The notes under the pieces are model-generated. The model was given only the letters and a program-made list of their open reading frames with translations, did not search any database and had not been told where the DNA came from. Made by a program: the position numbers and the translations under genes. This document shows positions 1 through 8,369 of a stretch of 51,376 bases of DNA, one piece after another (position 1 is the stretch's first letter; each line of letters starts with the position of its first letter). The stretch spans positions 1 through 51,376 of the forward strand of contig DULJ01000023.1 in NCBI GenBank assembly GCA_012840465.1, given 5' to 3'. This stretch comes from Caryophanales bacterium (GTDB lineage Bacteria > Bacillota > Bacilli > Bacillales > Bacillaceae_J).

Positions 1-2
1 AA

Positions 3-80
3 GACGGAGAGGAAGTTGAAATTGAGTGTCCTTTTTGTGGGGGCACTATGCTTCGAGCGAGAAATGTCCCAAGTGAATAA
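3..80 (+). CDS. 3' end of a gene ending in a CPFCG zinc knuckle (partial)
   Basis: An open frame enters from the left edge and ends at TAA 78-80. The visible 25 residues are acidic and then contain CPFCGGTM, a CxxC zinc-knuckle motif, close to the C-terminus. This looks like the tail of a small zinc-ribbon protein, but the rest lies outside the window and the family cannot be named. Confidence 0.5.
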   Translation, partial: DGEEVEIECPFCGGTMLRARNVPSE

Positions 81-95
81 TCTACACTTGGGACA
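65..95 (+). terminator. 11-bp perfect hairpin at the end of the partial gene
   Basis: TGTCCCAAGTG (65-75) pairs perfectly with CACTTGGGACA (85-95) around a 9-nt loop. The hairpin overlaps the last codons and stop of the partial gene. No U-tract follows (an A-rich stretch does), so it may be a weak terminator or an mRNA 3'-end stabiliser. Confidence 0.45.
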
Positions 96-270
96 TGGAA
101 AAAAGTCGCGTTAGCGATTTTGTTCCTATATTGACCAGTTTTGTTATAGCTCAAGCAACGAATACGCTCGAGCTATTGTTGTTTTACTGACTTTTTTGTT
201 TGAATAGAGTTATTTCCCAGGACTATAAGTTGAATGAATTAGTACAGGATAGAAAAAATACTTTTCAATA

Positions 271-306
271 AACTTACTTTATAGTAATATTACTTTTGAG
301 TAAGTT
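271..306 (+). promoter_or_regulatory. Nested palindromes before tetR, likely autoregulatory operator
   Basis: AACTTACT (271-278) and AGTAAGTT (299-306) form an inverted repeat enclosing a perfect 12-bp palindrome AGTAATATTACT (283-294). It ends about 18 bp before the tetR start. TetR-family repressors usually bind such palindromes at their own promoter, so this is the best operator candidate. Apart from this, 96-324 shows nothing recognisable. Confidence 0.45.
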
Positions 307-324
307 GTAAGAAAGGAAGATTAG

Positions 325-906
325 ATGGTAAAACCAAATAGTGAGAAAGGAAAAGCGAGTAGAGCACGATTGCTTACAATAGCTGCCTCTGAATTTGCTA
401 AAAGAGGCTATAATGCTAAAATCAGCGATATTGTGGCCGCGGCGGGGTTAACTCAGCCTGCATTTTATTTGTATTTCCCTAGTAAAGAAGCGGTATTTGA
501 AGAATTAGTCCAAGCTTTTCGGAGTAATTTGAAAATATTGATAGATAGTAGTCTTCTAGATCCGGGAATAGAAAAGGAGAATGTTTTTGAACATATAAAA
601 ACAAAATTGCAAATGTTCTTTAACTTTCTCGCAGCTGAACCAGATTTAACGAGAATTGGATTATTCGTCGATCCGAATAGAGCCCAGATTCGAGCGGATA
701 TGGTTCGCATGGTTAGGGGGAATTTAGTCAAAGAACAGCAATCTGGTTATTTTCGTAGTGACTTGGATATGGAATTTGTGGCTGAATGTTTAGTAAGTAT
801 GATCGAACAGTTAACAGAAACACGTTTATTGCCAGGTTTAAGTAGTGCAGGTCATTTAGCGACCCAAATCGTCGATTTATTATTAAATGGGATGATTGCG
901 GAATAG
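325..906 (+). CDS. TetR/AcrR family transcriptional regulator
   Basis: 193-aa TetR-type repressor. The N-terminal helix-turn-helix (about residues 9-60) has the canonical layout: RARLLTIAASEFAKRGY, then ISDIVAAAGLTQPAFYLYF, then the SKEAVFEELV helix. The remaining helices form the variable ligand domain, whose inducer cannot be predicted. AAAGGAAG lies upstream of the ATG. The gene is 61 bp before the large surface-protein gene on the same strand and has a nested palindrome in its own promoter, so it may control itself and that gene. Confidence 0.9.
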   Translation: MVKPNSEKGKASRARLLTIAASEFAKRGYNAKISDIVAAAGLTQPAFYLYFPSKEAVFEELVQAFRSNLKILIDSSLLDPGIEKENVFEHIKTKLQMFFNFLAAEPDLTRIGLFVDPNRAQIRADMVRMVRGNLVKEQQSGYFRSDLDMEFVAECLVSMIEQLTETRLLPGLSSAGHLATQIVDLLLNGMIAE

Positions 907-967
907 ATGAATATTATTTCTATATCTTTTTCGTACTATTTTTTTAGAAAGGTGGAATGAACTCATC

Positions 968-3900
968 ATGAGGGGTGGCATTCGATTTGGATTATTCAGT
1001 TTGTTACTATTCCTTACTATTATTTCAGTTGGACATAATGCTTATGCGAATGAAGCGTATTATGAATGGATTGAGAATGAGGATGGCACGGTCACGATAA
1101 CAAAATACAAGGGTTTAACAAAGGACTTAATTATCCCGAATCAGTTGAATAACAAAGATGTTACAGCTATTGGGGATGAAGCTTTTTATTACAAGTCTCT
1201 CACAAGCGTGAAGCTACCCGATACGATCATTACTATCGGGGATTGGGCATTTGGTAATAATAAACTTACAAGTATAGAACTACCGGATAGTTTAATACAT
1301 ATTGGGATGTATGGATTCATTCATAATTCCCTTTTGACTTTGATCATCCCGGATCATGTAAGTAATATTGGTTTTCAAGCCTTTGGATACAACCAACTTA
1401 CAAATATAACGCTACCTAATGGAATCACAAGTGTCGGCCATTGGTCATTTGCCCATAATCAAATAGCTAGTCTAACCATACCTGATAGTATGACGCAGAT
1501 AGATCAGTATGCATTTGCTTATAATAACTTAACAGCGGTAACGCTTCCCAAAAGCGTGATCAAAATAGATGACTATGCATTCACTGGTAATCCGCAATTA
1601 TCAGAAGCAAGGATTCTTTCAAGTGCAACCCAGTTGAGCAGTGTTTCATTCCCGAATATCGGATCCCAATTAACGATTTACGGGCATGCAAACTCGACCG
1701 CTCAATTACATGTGCTATACAATTCTCGATACAAAGGCTATAAATTTGAGCCATTTACGAATCGTGTTGTTTACAATGGAAATGGCCATAGTGTTGGGAA
1801 TGTCCCCATTGACGATAATTTGTATGTGAGATGGGAAAAGGCAACGGTATTGGGGAATACAGGATTGTTGGAAAGGCCAGGGTATCGTTTTGACGGATGG
1901 AATAGCGCTGCTGATGGCAGCGGCGAAGATTATGCCGTCAATAGTAAAGTTACAATCGGAGAAGAAGATGTTGTTTTATTTGCCAAATGGGTTCCAGAGG
2001 ATGCTAGAGCTCCTGTCATTACCGATGCTTCTACCGCAGAAGATACACAGAGTACAAGCGGGCTCATCATCACGCCACATCCGGAAGAGCCCGGTAATGT
2101 AATGCATTATAAGATTAGTGCGATTGTTGGCGGTACACTGTACAAGAATAACGGCATGATTCAAATCCATAGTGGAGATTTCATAACCACCGCAGAAGGT
2201 GGCGCTGGCTTAAAGTTTACACCTGAGGCTGATGCAAACTCTCCAGCCGGTGACGTATTCTCGTTTCAGGTGCAGGCTGCCCATGATAACGCTGAAGCGG
2301 GATTGAGTCCGCCAGCGCATGCTTCGATTACGGTCAGTGAAGTGAACGATCCGCCAGTGGCAGTCAATGATACGTTACCAAAAGTGGCGAAAGCAGGTGA
2401 CAAAGTTGTCATTGCCTTTGCGGATTTGCTCATGAATGATTCCGCGGGTCCTGCTAACGAATCATCGCAATCCCTAACGATTATTAATGTTGATAATGCT
2501 GTTGGTGGAACTGTTGCCATCGTTAACGGGCAGATAGAGTTCGATTTGGATCCGACATTTGCTGGTACAGCTCGGTTTTTTTATACCGTACAGGATAATG
2601 GCACGACAAACGGAATCGACGACTTCAAGACGGCTAGTGCAATAGTGAGCTTTGAGGTGAATCCAAAGCCAACAGAGCCATTAGAAGTATCAATTGTTGA
2701 GCCTCTTGATGATATCGAGGTTTCCTATGGTACGGAACGTTCAGCACTGCCATTGCCACCTACGGTTCAAGTAACGCTCAGCGATCAAAGTATCCGAAGC
2801 CTTGTCGTAACGTGGGATAATGGAAACCCAGCTTACGACGGCAACACAGATGGAGAATATACGTTCACTGGCACACTGGCACAGGACCAGGACGTAGCGA
2901 ATCCGCAGAACTTGACGGCACAAGTGAAGGTAGTCGTGAATCCGAAGTTAACAGAGCCATTAGAAGTATCAATTGTTGAGTCTCTCGATGATATCAATGT
3001 TTCCTATGGTACGGAACGTTCAGCACTGCCATTGCCTTTAACGGTTCAAGTTACACTAAGCGATCAAACTACCCGAAACCTTGGAGTCACGTGGGACGAA
3101 GGAAGCCCGGCATATAACGGTAATACAGCCGGAGAGTATACGTTCACTGGCACACTGGCACAGGACGTAGCGAATCCGCAGAACTTGAAAGCGCAAGTGA
3201 AAGTGGTAGTGAAAGCGAAGCCAACAGAGCCAGACAAAGAATCACCGATCTGGCCAAATGGTAGTAAACTGACGGTTTCAGATATCACCAAAACAAGCGT
3301 AAAACTATCCTGGCCAGAAGCGCAGGATACCAACGGGGTGATCGGTTACCGTATCTATGTCGATAACAGAGAACCCCAGACTGTAACCGGGAGCGTGTAC
3401 GAACAAATCGTCACGGGTCTGACAGCAGGCACCGCCTATACGTTTACCATCAAAGCGTTCAACGCAGCCGGGAACGAGAGTGAGCCGCTTAGCGCCAAAG
3501 CAACGACAGCCCAATCATCAAGTGGTGGAGGAGGCAGTTCAGGTGGTGGTTCGGGAAGCGGACGCGTATTATCGAGCAATGCTGATCTTGCTGACCTGCA
3601 AGTATGGGTGGGCGACAAGAAGTTGAAGCTCAGCTCATCATTTGCTTCGGGGACGACAGATTATAAAGCCCGCACAGAAGCCGAGCAGATCGAGATCGTG
3701 GCGAAAGAGGCGCATTCTAAAGCAAAAGTGATACTGAAGGACAAAGTCATTACGGATAGAACCAAAGTAAATCTGGATGAAGGAGACAATACATTTGTGT
3801 TGACGGTACAAGCGGAGAATGGTATGAAGAAGAAATATACGCTGGCCATTTACCGTGAAACACCTAAACGCTCCGAGCCAGTTATCGAATTTACCGACAT

Positions 3901-4420
3901 CGCTAGTCACTGGGCAGAGAATAACATCAAGCGTGCCGCGGCGAAAGGCATCGTAAGTGGTTACCCGGATGGAACGTTCAAACCGAACCATCCCGTCACC
4001 CGGGCAGAGTTTACAGTGATGTTGACGGGTGCCTTGCAGTTGGAGGAAGAAGGCGCAACACTCACGTTCACCGATCAAGATCAAATCGGAATATGGGCGA
4101 AGCAAACAGTCGCCAAAGCAGTAAAAGCGGGCATTGTTGGCGGATATGGAGATGGCGGCTTCCGACCAAATGCGCAGATCACCCGTGTAGAAATGGCGGT
4201 CATGATCGCCCGAGCGCACAAACTAGAGCTTGAGTCCAATACTGTGACTGGTTTTGCCGATGATGAAGCGATTCCGAAGTGGGCAAAGGGGTCAGTAGAA
4301 GCGATTCGTGAACTGGGCATCACCAGCGGTCGTGAAGGAAATAAGTTCGTTCCGGATGACAAGGCGACAAGAGCGGAAGCGGCGACTATTTTGTTCCGGA
4401 TGTTAGATATCCAAAAATAA
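968..4420 (+). CDS. Large S-layer-anchored multidomain surface protein (BspA-LRR, B-repeat, Ig-like, Fn3, 3 x SLH)
   Basis: 1150-aa secreted modular protein. Visible in order: signal peptide (about 1-27, ending AYA-NE); BspA-type leucine-rich repeats (about 45-235, recurring 'IxxYAFAYNNLTAVTLP' pattern); a Listeria/Bacteroides B-repeat (about 265-342, RPGYRFDGWN...FAKWV); two cadherin/VCBS-like sandwiches (about 345-565); two near-identical bacterial Ig-like repeats (about 570-750, each with a VSYGTERSALPLP motif); Fn3 (about 765-850); a Gly/Ser linker; a cadherin-like beta-sandwich; and three C-terminal SLH domains (about 975-1150). SLH domains bind pyruvylated secondary cell-wall polymer, so it should sit on the cell surface. 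Adhesion is inferred from the architecture, which is common in Paenibacillus and relatives. GAAAGGTGG precedes the ATG. Confidence 0.88.
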   Translation: MRGGIRFGLFSLLLFLTIISVGHNAYANEAYYEWIENEDGTVTITKYKGLTKDLIIPNQLNNKDVTAIGDEAFYYKSLTSVKLPDTIITIGDWAFGNNKLTSIELPDSLIHIGMYGFIHNSLLTLIIPDHVSNIGFQAFGYNQLTNITLPNGITSVGHWSFAHNQIASLTIPDSMTQIDQYAFAYNNLTAVTLPKSVIKIDDYAFTGNPQLSEARILSSATQLSSVSFPNIGSQLTIYGHANSTAQLHVLYNSRYKGYKFEPFTNRVVYNGNGHSVGNVPIDDNLYVRWEKATVLGNTGLLERPGYRFDGWNSAADGSGEDYAVNSKVTIGEEDVVLFAKWVPEDARAPVITDASTAEDTQSTSGLIITPHPEEPGNVMHYKISAIVGGTLYKNNGMIQIHSGDFITTAEGGAGLKFTPEADANSPAGDVFSFQVQAAHDNAEAGLSPPAHASITVSEVNDPPVAVNDTLPKVAKAGDKVVIAFADLLMNDSAGPANESSQSLTIINVDNAVGGTVAIVNGQIEFDLDPTFAGTARFFYTVQDNGTTNGIDDFKTASAIVSFEVNPKPTEPLEVSIVEPLDDIEVSYGTERSALPLPPTVQVTLSDQSIRSLVVTWDNGNPAYDGNTDGEYTFTGTLAQDQDVANPQNLTAQVKVVVNPKLTEPLEVSIVESLDDINVSYGTERSALPLPLTVQVTLSDQTTRNLGVTWDEGSPAYNGNTAGEYTFTGTLAQDVANPQNLKAQVKVVVKAKPTEPDKESPIWPNGSKLTVSDITKTSVKLSWPEAQDTNGVIGYRIYVDNREPQTVTGSVYEQIVTGLTAGTAYTFTIKAFNAAGNESEPLSAKATTAQSSSGGGGSSGGGSGSGRVLSSNADLADLQVWVGDKKLKLSSSFASGTTDYKARTEAEQIEIVAKEAHSKAKVILKDKVITDRTKVNLDEGDNTFVLTVQAENGMKKKYTLAIYRETPKRSEPVIEFTDIASHWAENNIKRAAAKGIVSGYPDGTFKPNHPVTRAEFTVMLTGALQLEEEGATLTFTDQDQIGIWAKQTVAKAVKAGIVGGYGDGGFRPNAQITRVEMAVMIARAHKLELESNTVTGFADDEAIPKWAKGSVEAIRELGITSGREGNKFVPDDKATRAEAATILFRMLDIQK

Positions 4421-4430
4421 AGCATGGAAC

Positions 4431-4466
4431 AACGCGAAGTTTCCTAGAAGGGAATCTTCGCGTTTT
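4431..4466 (+). terminator. Terminator of the surface-protein gene
   Basis: AACGCGAAG (4431-4439) pairs with CTTCGCGTT (4456-4464), followed by a short T-rich stretch. It starts 11 bp after the stop codon. Confidence 0.6.
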
Positions 4467-4631
4467 CCAGTTTGGAAACCTATATATTGTTTGTTCGTAG
4501 TCATTATCGGAAATTTCTTTCATTACAACGTATGGAGCGCGTGAACGTTATATATGTGATACTTATAGCAAGCCGAAGGTACTGAGCTGGGTTGTCTCCA
4601 TCAATCGATATCATTCGATCGCGATGAAGTA

Positions 4632-4811
4632 ATGATCCTGCTGTTTCACTTTAGCAAATTTGGATTGCTTAAAGATTTAATTACAAATGTTCAGGCCATT
4701 AAAATTTGGAATTTCATGAGTGTACCGCATTTATCGAATGCAAAATTTCAACGAAAAATGAAAGGAAGATTGGAATTAACACAACCTGATATATGTATTA
4801 CAGTCTGTTGA
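4632..4811 (+). CDS. Unrecognised 59-codon open frame, probably a gene remnant
   Basis: An ATG-initiated frame of 59 codons (MILLFHFSKFGLLKDL...ICITVC) lies in the otherwise featureless 4467-4833 stretch. The frame stays open further upstream, but I see no good ribosome site. I do not recognise the protein. It ends just before a strong terminator, so it may be the tail of a decayed gene. Confidence 0.22.
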   Translation: MILLFHFSKFGLLKDLITNVQAIKIWNFMSVPHLSNAKFQRKMKGRLELTQPDICITVC

Positions 4812-4833
4812 AAATTAATTTCTTTGACTTCTT

Positions 4834-4874
4834 AAAAATCATAACCACCCTTTGGAAGGGTGGTTATGATTTTT
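4834..4874 (+). terminator. Strong bidirectional terminator (18-bp perfect stem)
   Basis: 4834-4851 and 4857-4874 are perfect reverse complements (AACCACCCT / AGGGTGGTT core) with a 5-nt loop and A/T tracts on the two sides, so it can terminate on both strands. It separates the remnant at 4.6-4.8 kb from the Fic pseudogene. Confidence 0.8.
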
Positions 4875-4954
4875 ACTACCTGTTAAATGTTGTTATTATA
4901 CAGATACAATGGTAGTAAAATTTTAATGGTTATGATAGAAATGAGGTGAACCAT

Positions 4955-5685
4955 CATGTTTGAAAAAGTTAATGATAAGAAGTAATTCTAGACGCTGCTC
5001 GTCCATTACCACAGTATACATTGAAAAGTTTACGAGAAAAGTTATTTCTCGAATGGACATATAATACGAATGCAATTGAAGGAAATACATTAACCTTAAA
5101 TGAAACCAAAGTTGTTTTAGAGGGAATAACAGTTGGTGGAAAAACATTAAGAGAGCATTTAGAAATAATCAACCATAGAGATGCCATTACATATGTGGAG
5201 GAAATTGTCCGAAAGAATGAATTACCAAATGAAATGCAAATTTAAAACTTACATCAGTTAGTTTTAAAAGGAATTGATGACGATCATGCAGGAATGTATC
5301 ATAATCAGCAAGTTTTTATTGCAGGGTCTAAACTACTCCACCAGCACATTATTTGATTCAAGAGAAAATGGGGCAGATGATGAATTGGTATCATGATGAA
5401 GGGATTAATCTGCATCCAGTTAAACGTGGAGCAATGTTGCATGCTATTTTTGTTGGTATCCATCCATTTATTGATGGGAATGGACGTTCATCTAGACTTC
5501 TACTAAATCTAGAGTTGATGAAAGATGGTTTCCCACCAGTAATAATTAAGGTTGAAAATCGATTAGCGTATTATGAAGCTTTAGACAAAGCCCATACAAC
5601 CGAAGACTACGATGACTTTATTTCCCTAGTTGAAGGTGAAGTTCAGGATTCATTGGATTTGTACTTAAAAGCAATCATTAACTGA
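4955..5685 (+). pseudogene. Fic family AMP-transferase, broken by frameshifts
   Basis: The pieces together describe a full Fic protein. ATG at 4955 gives only MFEKVNDKK and then stops. The next piece (from about 5021) holds the inhibitory-helix motif TNAIEGN. The third (to 5685) holds the Fic signature HPFIDGNGRSSR, which in active enzymes transfers AMP from ATP to a target protein. At least three lesions are visible: an early frameshift near 4980, a premature TAA at 5243-5245 and a frame change around 5330-5350. Both the catalytic and the self-inhibitory motif survive, so inactivation looks recent. The ATG has a GAGGTGA ribosome site. Confidence 0.85.
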
Positions 5686-5691
5686 TACTCT

Positions 5692-5718
5692 CACTGGCTG
5701 TAGCCGTGGGAGTATCAG
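5692..5718 (+). terminator. Hairpin after the Fic pseudogene
   Basis: CTGATACTC (5692-5700) pairs with GAGTATCAG (5710-5718), with further pairing inside (GGCT/AGCC). It lies 7 bp past the old fic stop but has no T-run. Confidence 0.45.
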
Positions 5719-5847
5719 TAAAGAAAATATTCCAGAGAATAATATGAAGATTATTTCTGACTTAGAGGCAAATGGACTTTTAGTGTATTATGTATTGGTT
5801 TCGGACATAATGAACGGCGTAAAAGCGGAAATACAATGTGAATATGA

Positions 5848-6402
5848 ATGCGGCAGACCCGCCATCTGCATTTTGACCCCTATTATTTGCAGGACGGCAT
5901 GAGCTCGCATTGGCTGGAGCTTTTTGGGCGGCTGCGCGCGGACGGGATCAGCACGTCCTTCGATACGGGCTGGGATGTGTGGCCAACCAGTGGAATTGCG
6001 ATGGCATCGGTGAATTGTTGGCGGAGACGGATCTGTTCATTCCGGGCAAGGATGAACTGCTGCATATTTTTTCGACTGGATTGACAGTGTGCTTGAATTC
6101 ATGCTTTCTCCTGTGACGGGGCTGTTGGCGGTCAAGCAGGGCTCCAGAAGCGCATCGTTGCGCCAGCTTAACGCATGATATCGGTCGAGACGTACGCGGT
6201 GGATACGACGGGCGCGGCGGTTGCTTTAATGCGGGATCATATACGGCTATCTGCTCGGCCACCGCGGCGCGGAGCTGCTGCGATTCACCAATTGCTGTCG
6301 ACGCTTGATATCGGCGGCACCGGGAGCCTGTTAACCGTGGAAACCGTCCTTCGTTTGCAATTGGACAGACGTAGTGAACATGTAGTAAAATTTTCAGGTT
6401 AG
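5848..6402 (+). pseudogene. Decayed PfkB-family sugar kinase
   Basis: Fragments in different frames match the order of a ribokinase/PfkB-type kinase: HLHFDPYYLQDGMSSHWLELF...STSFDTGWD, then TDLFIPGKDELL (the NxDE-like strand), then LAVKQGSRSASLRQ, AYAVDTTGA (anion-hole region, followed by a disrupted G-D) and YGYLLGHRGAELLRF. The enzyme would have phosphorylated a sugar with ATP. At least two frame changes and loss of the catalytic GAGD make it dead. GC content is clearly higher than in most of the window, like the next gene, suggesting joint acquisition from a Paenibacillus-like donor. 5719-5847 holds nothing recognisable. Confidence 0.72.
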
Positions 6403-6425
6403 ACAAACGGAGATGAGGAATTACA

Positions 6426-7958
6426 ATGACACTTGGTAAAATATTGCTGACAAGTTTGAGTTTGGCTTTAGGGCTGGGTTTGGCGACCGGAAATGTGCAT
6501 TCCCCTTCTGCCTTCGCGACCGACACGGAATATTATGTGGCGACTAGCGGAAACGACTTCAACGCGGGAACAAGCGACGCGCCGTGGAAGACGCTGCAGC
6601 ACGCGGCTGATGTGGCCCCTGCGGGCAGCACGGTTTACGTCCGGGAAGGCGTGTACAATCAGAAGCTGAAGATTACCCGCTCTGGCTCCGCTTCCCAGGG
6701 TCCCATTGTGTTCACCAACTATGGCAACGAGACCCCCATCATTGACGGCACCGGACTATCGGTCAGCGGGAGCGAAGGGCTGATCGAACTGGAGGATGTC
6801 GATTACGTTGCCGTTCAGGGGTTTGAGGTTCGCGGGTTTATCACGGCATCCAAGAACGCGGTACCTATAGGCATCTATGTCCATGGGGCAGGTAGCTTTA
6901 TTAATTTGTCCAACAACAAAGTCCATGACATCAAAAACACGGCTACCCCGAGCGGCAGCGACCGATTGGGCCGGGACGCCCACGGCATCGCGGTTTATGG
7001 TACAAAAGCTCCAGATTCGATTCACGACCTTACGATTAGCGGCAATGAGCTGTACAATCTCGTGCTGGGCTCCAGCGAAGCGCTCGTTTTAAATGGCAAC
7101 ATTGATGGCTTTGCGGTGACTGGCAACCTCGTTCATGATAATGACAACATCGGGATTGATCTGATCGGCTTTGAGGGAACCGCCCCGAAGACCGCTTACG
7201 ATCAGGCCCGAAACGGGCTGGTAAAGGGCAATAGGGTGTACAACAATTCCGTTAAAAATAACCCGTCTTACGGGAAAGACGACAATTCGGCCGGCGGCAT
7301 TTACGTGGATGGTGGCAAGGACAGCATTATCGAACAGAACTACAGCTACAGCAACGATATAGGTCTCGAAATTGCCTCCGAACATGCCGACAAATCCACC
7401 AGCAATATTACGATCCGTAGCAATGTGATCTATAACAACCGGCTGACCGGCATCGCCATGGGCGGTTACGACGATGAACGCGGCTCGACGGTAAATTGCA
7501 AGATTGTCAACAATACAGTGTACAAAAACGACACTTTGAACGGTTATAACGGTCAACTTCTTGTGCAGTACGATACGCAAAACAACGTGATCATAAACAA
7601 TATTTTCGTGGCTAACTCCACGGATGTGCTGGTCTACAATGAATACACCAAAAACTCCGGCAACATTGTGGATTACAATTTATATTTTGCTCCGGGCGGC
7701 AGTTCGGAAGCCACCTGGACTTGGAAAAATAAAGAGTATGCGGGATTCTCCACGTACCAAAAGGGAACCGGCAACGATGTGCATTCGCTGTTTGCTGATC
7801 CTAAGTTCGTGAACGCCGCGAACAGCGACTTCAATCTGCAGTTATCGTCTTCGGCGATTGATGCCGGGAACACGGACACCGCTATCATCGGAACCAAGGA
7901 TATTGACGGCGAGTCCCGCGTGAAAGGCAGCGCCGTGAATATTGGCGCTGACGAGTAA
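6426..7958 (+). CDS. Secreted right-handed parallel beta-helix (pectate-lyase-like) protein
   Basis: 510-aa exported protein. A signal peptide (about 1-31) is followed by the DUF1565-type start YYVATSGNDFNAGTSDAPWKT, LQHAADVAPAGSTVYVREGVY, and then many NN/DN-rich turns (ITISGNELYN, VTGNLVHDNDNIGIDL, IRSNVIYNNRLTGIAM) typical of right-handed beta-helix coils. The C-terminus DIDGESRVKGSAVNIGADE is the usual end of this family. Related proteins act on polysaccharides as lyases, hydrolases or epimerases, but no catalytic set can be assigned here. ATGAGGAATTACA gives a GAGG ribosome site. GC content is much higher than in the flanks, so horizontal transfer is likely. Confidence 0.85.
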   Translation: MTLGKILLTSLSLALGLGLATGNVHSPSAFATDTEYYVATSGNDFNAGTSDAPWKTLQHAADVAPAGSTVYVREGVYNQKLKITRSGSASQGPIVFTNYGNETPIIDGTGLSVSGSEGLIELEDVDYVAVQGFEVRGFITASKNAVPIGIYVHGAGSFINLSNNKVHDIKNTATPSGSDRLGRDAHGIAVYGTKAPDSIHDLTISGNELYNLVLGSSEALVLNGNIDGFAVTGNLVHDNDNIGIDLIGFEGTAPKTAYDQARNGLVKGNRVYNNSVKNNPSYGKDDNSAGGIYVDGGKDSIIEQNYSYSNDIGLEIASEHADKSTSNITIRSNVIYNNRLTGIAMGGYDDERGSTVNCKIVNNTVYKNDTLNGYNGQLLVQYDTQNNVIINNIFVANSTDVLVYNEYTKNSGNIVDYNLYFAPGGSSEATWTWKNKEYAGFSTYQKGTGNDVHSLFADPKFVNAANSDFNLQLSSSAIDAGNTDTAIIGTKDIDGESRVKGSAVNIGADE

Positions 7959-7977
7959 ACTTTATTTTATCTGTTTC

Positions 7978-8095
7978 CTTTTCTTGCTGAATTGGAACCT
8001 TTTTTCGCCTTCTATCCTCTGGTTTATCGGCATCTTCAGGAATAAGCCACAGATTGTCCTTTTTCACCGCACCGTCTATTCTGCCCTCGGTATAG
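7978..8095 (-). pseudogene. Fragment of a small helix-turn-helix (excisionase-like) DNA-binding protein
   Basis: Read on the minus strand, the stretch gives EGRIDGAVKKDNLWLIPEDADKP followed by EDRRRKK. This is the wing of the MerR/excisionase-like domain often met as 'GAxKxGNxWLIPxDAxKPxDGR' in small regulators of mobile or Fic-linked loci. No start codon or upstream half is present, so it is a remnant. Confidence 0.5.
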
Positions 8096-8163
8096 TGTTT
8101 TTGTTAATCTAAAAGTGGTTCTTACGATAACTTGGTGAAGGTCTCAGTTCCCAACTTTTGCGA

Positions 8164-8304
8164 TATAATATAAATTAAGAAGGGAGTTGATTCTATTTAA
8201 CCCCCAAAAAGGCCGGGTTTCAGTTGAAACATTCAGGTGGCTTCAGCCGCAGGTAGCTTTTAGCAGGCCTTAGCCTGAACAGCGACTTTCAGTCGCTCAA
8301 AGGA
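8164..8304 (+). ncRNA. Candidate structured RNA or leader: four consecutive stem-loops
   Basis: A TATAAT box (8164-8169) is followed by a row of short hairpins: GTTTC/GAAAC (8217-8230), GTGGCT/AGCCGC (8237-8250), CAGGC/GCCTG (8264-8277) and AGCGACT/AGTCGCT (8281-8297), ending in the terminator at 8305. A 28-codon frame with GGGAG before TTG 8188 (MILFNPQKGRV...) runs through the first three. No -35 box at normal spacing is evident. It fits no RNA family I can name. It could be a small RNA, an attenuator remnant, or (read in reverse) part of the 3' end of the DJ-1 transcript. Confidence 0.35.
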
Positions 8305-8356
8305 AACAGCGGCCAGACTAGGTCTTTCGCGCCCTAGTCCGCCGCTGTTGTTTTTA
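8305..8356 (+). terminator. Strong terminator hairpin with T-run
   Basis: AACAGCGG (8305-8312) pairs with CCGCTGTT (8342-8349), extended by GACTAGG/CCTAGTC inside, followed by GTTTTTA. It closes the stem-loop series on the plus strand and also lies just past the convergent DJ-1 gene. Confidence 0.7.
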
Positions 8357-8369
8357 TCGGATCAGTGTT

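Noticed and set aside
3638-4219. 193-aa minus-strand open frame opposite the surface-protein gene
   Set aside because: It lies wholly antisense to the SLH-domain region, has no ribosome site and no recognisable domain; the plus frame is clearly coding.
7089-7580. 163-aa minus-strand frame opposite the beta-helix gene
   Set aside because: Shadow of a GC-rich coding region; Val/Ile-rich repeats only mirror the Asn/Asp-rich coils of the real gene.
8213-8356. Group II intron, riboswitch or attC site for the hairpin row
   Set aside because: No intron reverse transcriptase, no domain V-like element, no riboswitch core and no integrase context could be recognised.
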